Shown piece after piece: positions 61,518-64,000 of a stretch of 64,000 bases of DNA. The notes under the pieces were generated by a model. That model had not been told where the DNA came from. It made no database searches and saw only the letters and a list, made by a program, of their open reading frames with translations. Each line of letters starts with the position of its first letter. Within the stretch, counting starts at the first letter, position 1. The DNA is from Phytophthora colocasiae (Eukaryota; Oomycota; Peronosporomycetes; Peronosporales; Peronosporaceae): NCBI GenBank assembly GCA_018806915.1, contig JAGKQI010000090.1, forward strand, positions 1,550,001-1,614,000, in the 5' to 3' direction. Made by a program: the position numbers and the translations under genes.

Positions 61518-61535
61518 AACCGGTAAATACCGGTT
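61518..61535. repeat. 8-bp palindrome (AACCGGTA/TACCGGTT) between pogo and MULE remnants
   Basis: AACCGGTA, two A, TACCGGTT: perfect 8-bp arms with 2-nt loop. It lies between the two transposon remnants and might belong to an element end; this is uncertain. Confidence 0.5.
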
Positions 61536-61646
61536 ATGATATCTGTAGACGACTGAAACGTCGTACACCAAATGTTTCCAAAATGGTTGGAGCTAGAGCG
61601 ATGGTACACTCTGAATACGAGTGACCACAATTAAATACGCTCTGTA

Positions 61647-63735
61647 ATGGACACTATCGCTGATAGAGCGGTTCTCATAGCCCCTCCGCCGGCTATTGTA
61701 CATTCTTCTCACGATGAGGCAGAGGCAGCGCTTCATGAGTGGACCAAAATACACGGATACAATGTATCGCGCCGTCGAGTACGCAGGACATCCTCCGCAG
61801 GCGATGTATGGGCGCGTAACTACGAATGATCGTGCAGGAGCACCTAAAAACACTCAGCGGCTTGCGGAGGAAGACAGAGTCCGTACACAACGTGGATCTA
61901 AGCGCTCTAAATGCCCCATGCGAATCGCTATTCATGCTGCCAGCAAAGATGACGTCTCTGGTCCCTGGAAGATTGTACACACGAAGAGAAGCGAGCTACA
62001 CAATCACGAGCCATCACAAGATATTCGTGTGCATTCTGCTCATCGACGTCGAGATGCTGCTGCGAATCTACTTGCGCCTGTGAGCAACATGCAATCCCTG
62101 GTAGACATTCAAACTGCCGCTGGTGTAACGGTATCGCGCATTCAAACAACGATACGCAGCGCTAATCCCAGTACATTAGTGGTTGCCAAGGACATTGCTA
62201 ACGCCAAAAGTGCCGCTCGGCGCAGGGAATTGTCCTTGTCGACGGTAACAGAGGCGGTTTTCAAGAAACTCAAGGCTAACAAGTTTTTCTACAAATGGAC
62301 TATTAACCCGGAGACCGACGAGTTGAAGCGTCTGTTTTGGGCGCATCCGGCTACAACAGCTCTCTACAAAGACCACAGCGACATCTTAATCGCAGACTGC
62401 ACGTACAAGACAAACAAGTACAAGCTGCCATTGCTGAACATCATAGCGATCACAGGTTGTAACACGGTCTTGCCAGTAGCGCAATGTTGGCTACCTGGTG
62501 AGGAGACGGACGACTACATGTGGGCTTTTAACATGCTTCGACTTCTGATGATTGAGTACCACATTGACGGTCCTCACGTCATTCTGACCGATCGTGATCT
62601 AGCTTGCATGAATGCACTAGACAAAGTGTTTCCAGACACTCCGGCGATGGTATGCCGCTGGCACATGAACAAGAATGTCGAGGCCAAAGCAAGGAAGCAC
62701 TTAGGGCAGGTCGATGTTCCTAATCCAGCTCCCGGACAACCGAAAAAGGAGAATTCGTGGCAAACGGATTCGTTCATGGCAACATTTTACGAAGCGGTGG
62801 AGGCCGAAACAGAGACAGAGTTCGAAGAGAAGCGACTTGAACTCAAGCAGAAAAGTTCGATTGTCTCGGATTATCTCGATCGACATTGGTGGAAGTATAA
62901 AACTCGCATAGCAAAGCACTGTACTAACCGCTACCGCCACTATGGGATCCGGGATACGTCAACTGTTGAGGGAACTCATGCTACCATCAAGGCGAAGCTC
63001 GAAACAAGTCAAGGGGACCTCCTTACCGTTTTCAACAAGCTAGAGAGTTGGTGGTCCTCAACGGCTAGCGAAACGAGCTTGAAACTGGAGCGAAATGCGA
63101 CGATCATACCTCACGTCTTACAAAAAAACAAGGACTCCCGTGTCGTGCGCATCATCTCTGTGTGGGCACTGACAGCTACGCATAAACTCTGGACCGATGC
63201 CAAAACAATTGTGAACAGCAGAATAGAGCGGAGTGCATGCACGGGCTTGTTCAGATCTATCCACGGTCGTCCTTGCATTCACGAGCTCATCGCGATCATT
63301 GAGTCTAACGGCTCACGCTACCTACAACCGGGCGATTTTGATAAACATTGGTGGATCCGACGAAACGTTCCAGGTCAGACTCAACATCGAATCCACGAAC
63401 CAGCCACTCTACGACAGCGCCACAACAAAAGGTCTGCAAATTCGCAGCACAGAGCAAACCAAGGGCCTCGGGGTACCGGCAGAGACCCAATTCTCAGCGA
63501 ACGGATTGATCTCAATCACCCTGCTTCTCCACCATTTTCCTCACCCCCACCACTCGATGAGAGCATCTTTGGTTCAGTTGGTTCAGATACTGTCATTGCC
63601 TTTGAGAGTCCCTGGATTCCCAGTCGAACATGGGAGTACGCAGGTCGGCAACCTTACACTGAAGCTGTGGCATCACACGTGGATAACGAAGATGATGCAG
63701 TAGAAGAGTGTGAGGAACTGTATTTTTCGTTTTGA
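61647..63735 (+). pseudogene. MULE/FAR1-type transposase with one frameshift
   Basis: Coding for a Mutator-like transposase. The FAR1-like N-terminal part is in the frame of 61647 (ALHEWTKIHGYNVSRRRVRR, ending ARNYE at a TGA, 61827-61829). The remaining ~630 residues continue in the frame of 61696, starting with DRAGAPKNTQR. A single missing base near 61827 explains the break. The MULE core has the catalytic triad: Asp in ADCTYKTNKYKLPLLNIIA, Asp in HVILTDRDLACMNA, Glu in STVEGTHATIKAKLE. CRWHMNKNVEAKA and a reduced SWIM-like CTGLFRSIHGRPCIHEL follow. The catalytic part is intact. Terminal inverted repeats were not identified. A sequencing error would make it a full gene. Confidence 0.75.
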
Positions 63736-63832
63736 GTACATTTAACAATTTGCTAGTACATATTTGTTTTCTTCACATGGGTTTCGGCTCTCATATACGT
63801 ATTTCATAACTACGAATAAAAAGATATTATTC

Positions 63833-63860
63833 AAATTGAAGTTGAGAACAACTTCAATTT
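63833..63860. repeat. 12-bp hairpin with AGAA loop
   Basis: AAATTGAAGTTG (63833-63844) pairs with CAACTTCAATTT (63849-63860) across AGAA. It follows the MULE reading frame by about 100 bp and precedes the zinc-finger reading frame's stop; may act as a terminator or be an element end. Confidence 0.7.
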
Positions 63861-63871
63861 CGTTTTATTTT

Positions 63872-64000
63872 TCAAATTAACACCTGCTCATGTTCCTTGT
63901 GCGTTCTCATCTTGTGGACGCGAAGCTGCTCTGGTTTGTGTAAGTTGCAGGGCATATTTCGCAGGCAAACTCTCCGTTTTTGCCTTCTCGCTTGCGCTTG
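63872..64000 (-). pseudogene. C2H2 zinc finger, frameshifted, partial at window edge
   Basis: Minus strand: KRKREGKNGEFACEICPATYTNQSS reads in one frame; one base later, RVHKMRTHKEHEQ and a stop (TGA at 63872-63874) follow. Together they give C-x2-C-x12-H-x4-H, a normal C2H2 finger, but the frame breaks between the Cys and His pairs. The rest of the gene is right of the window. Either a pseudogene, a sequencing error, or a gene whose splice joins it in another way. Confidence 0.5.

Noticed and set aside
61696..61828. Start of the MULE protein at MYILLTMRQRQRF
   Set aside because: That stretch is out of frame relative to the FAR1-like domain in the 61647 frame; it begins with a TTG codon and lacks domain similarity.
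1..64000. tRNA, rRNA, CRISPR or prokaryotic operon signals
   Set aside because: None seen; introns, MIF4G, RRM and SLC35 genes show a eukaryotic nuclear sequence. No tRNA-like A- and B-box pair with a foldable cloverleaf was noticed by eye.

Overview
The window is nuclear DNA from an oomycete, most likely Phytophthora or a close relative. It is gene-dense and its genes are interrupted by short GT..AG introns, mostly 50-85 bp. One promoter (22638-22654) matches the oomycete Inr+FPR consensus. It encodes flagellar proteins (outer-arm dynein docking) beside ordinary eukaryotic housekeeping genes, and one protein carries a SANT-like domain typical of stramenopiles. I rebuilt exon structures by hand; each multi-exon model given here keeps one open frame to its stop codon.

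Layout. 1-6.6 kb: first exon of a divergent gene, an SLC35A-type nucleotide-sugar transporter, a WW+DysF coiled-coil protein, and a CASTOR-like double-ACT protein. 6.6-13.5 kb: an AF4/FMR2-type (super elongation complex) scaffold, VPS29, a second SLC35A-like transporter, protein phosphatase methylesterase 1, and an unknown membrane protein. 13.7-25.3 kb: THOC2, malonyl-CoA:ACP transacylase, a small mitochondrial membrane protein, a BAR-like protein, a GPI-anchored temptin-like protein, and AAR2. 25.4-33.1 kb: an eIF4G-like factor, a long coiled-coil protein, and a YbaK-domain protein. 33.4-39.8 kb: a frameshifted pseudogene, a MIT/coiled-coil protein, a NEK-like kinase, a degenerate HAD-like protein, and UNC50. 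39.9-47.8 kb: a Notum/pectin-acetylesterase-like secreted protein, a decayed coding stretch, SSRP1, a RING-H2 protein, and a RING+SANT-like protein. 49.4-60.6 kb: an EHD GTPase, an outer-dynein-arm docking subunit, an OTU protease, a repeat-rich gene desert with a Tc1/mariner-type MITE, CSTF64, and EBP2. 60.7-64 kb: transposon remnants (pogo-like, MULE/FAR1) and a frameshifted C2H2 zinc finger at the edge.

The genes do not form operons. Themes are gene expression (AFF-like scaffold, THOC2, SSRP1, AAR2, CSTF64, EBP2, eIF4G), membrane traffic (VPS29, UNC50, BAR, EHD, MIT, sugar transporters), nutrient and phosphatase signalling (CASTOR-like, PPME1) and the zoospore flagellum. Mobile-element debris is concentrated after 55.6 kb, with smaller decayed patches at 33.4 and 41.4-42.7 kb. 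The best candidates for undescribed biology are the CASTOR-like protein, the AF4-like scaffold, the eIF4G with a split MIF4G domain, the HAD-like protein that has lost its nucleophile motif, and the RING+SANT protein with a 9-residue tandem repeat.
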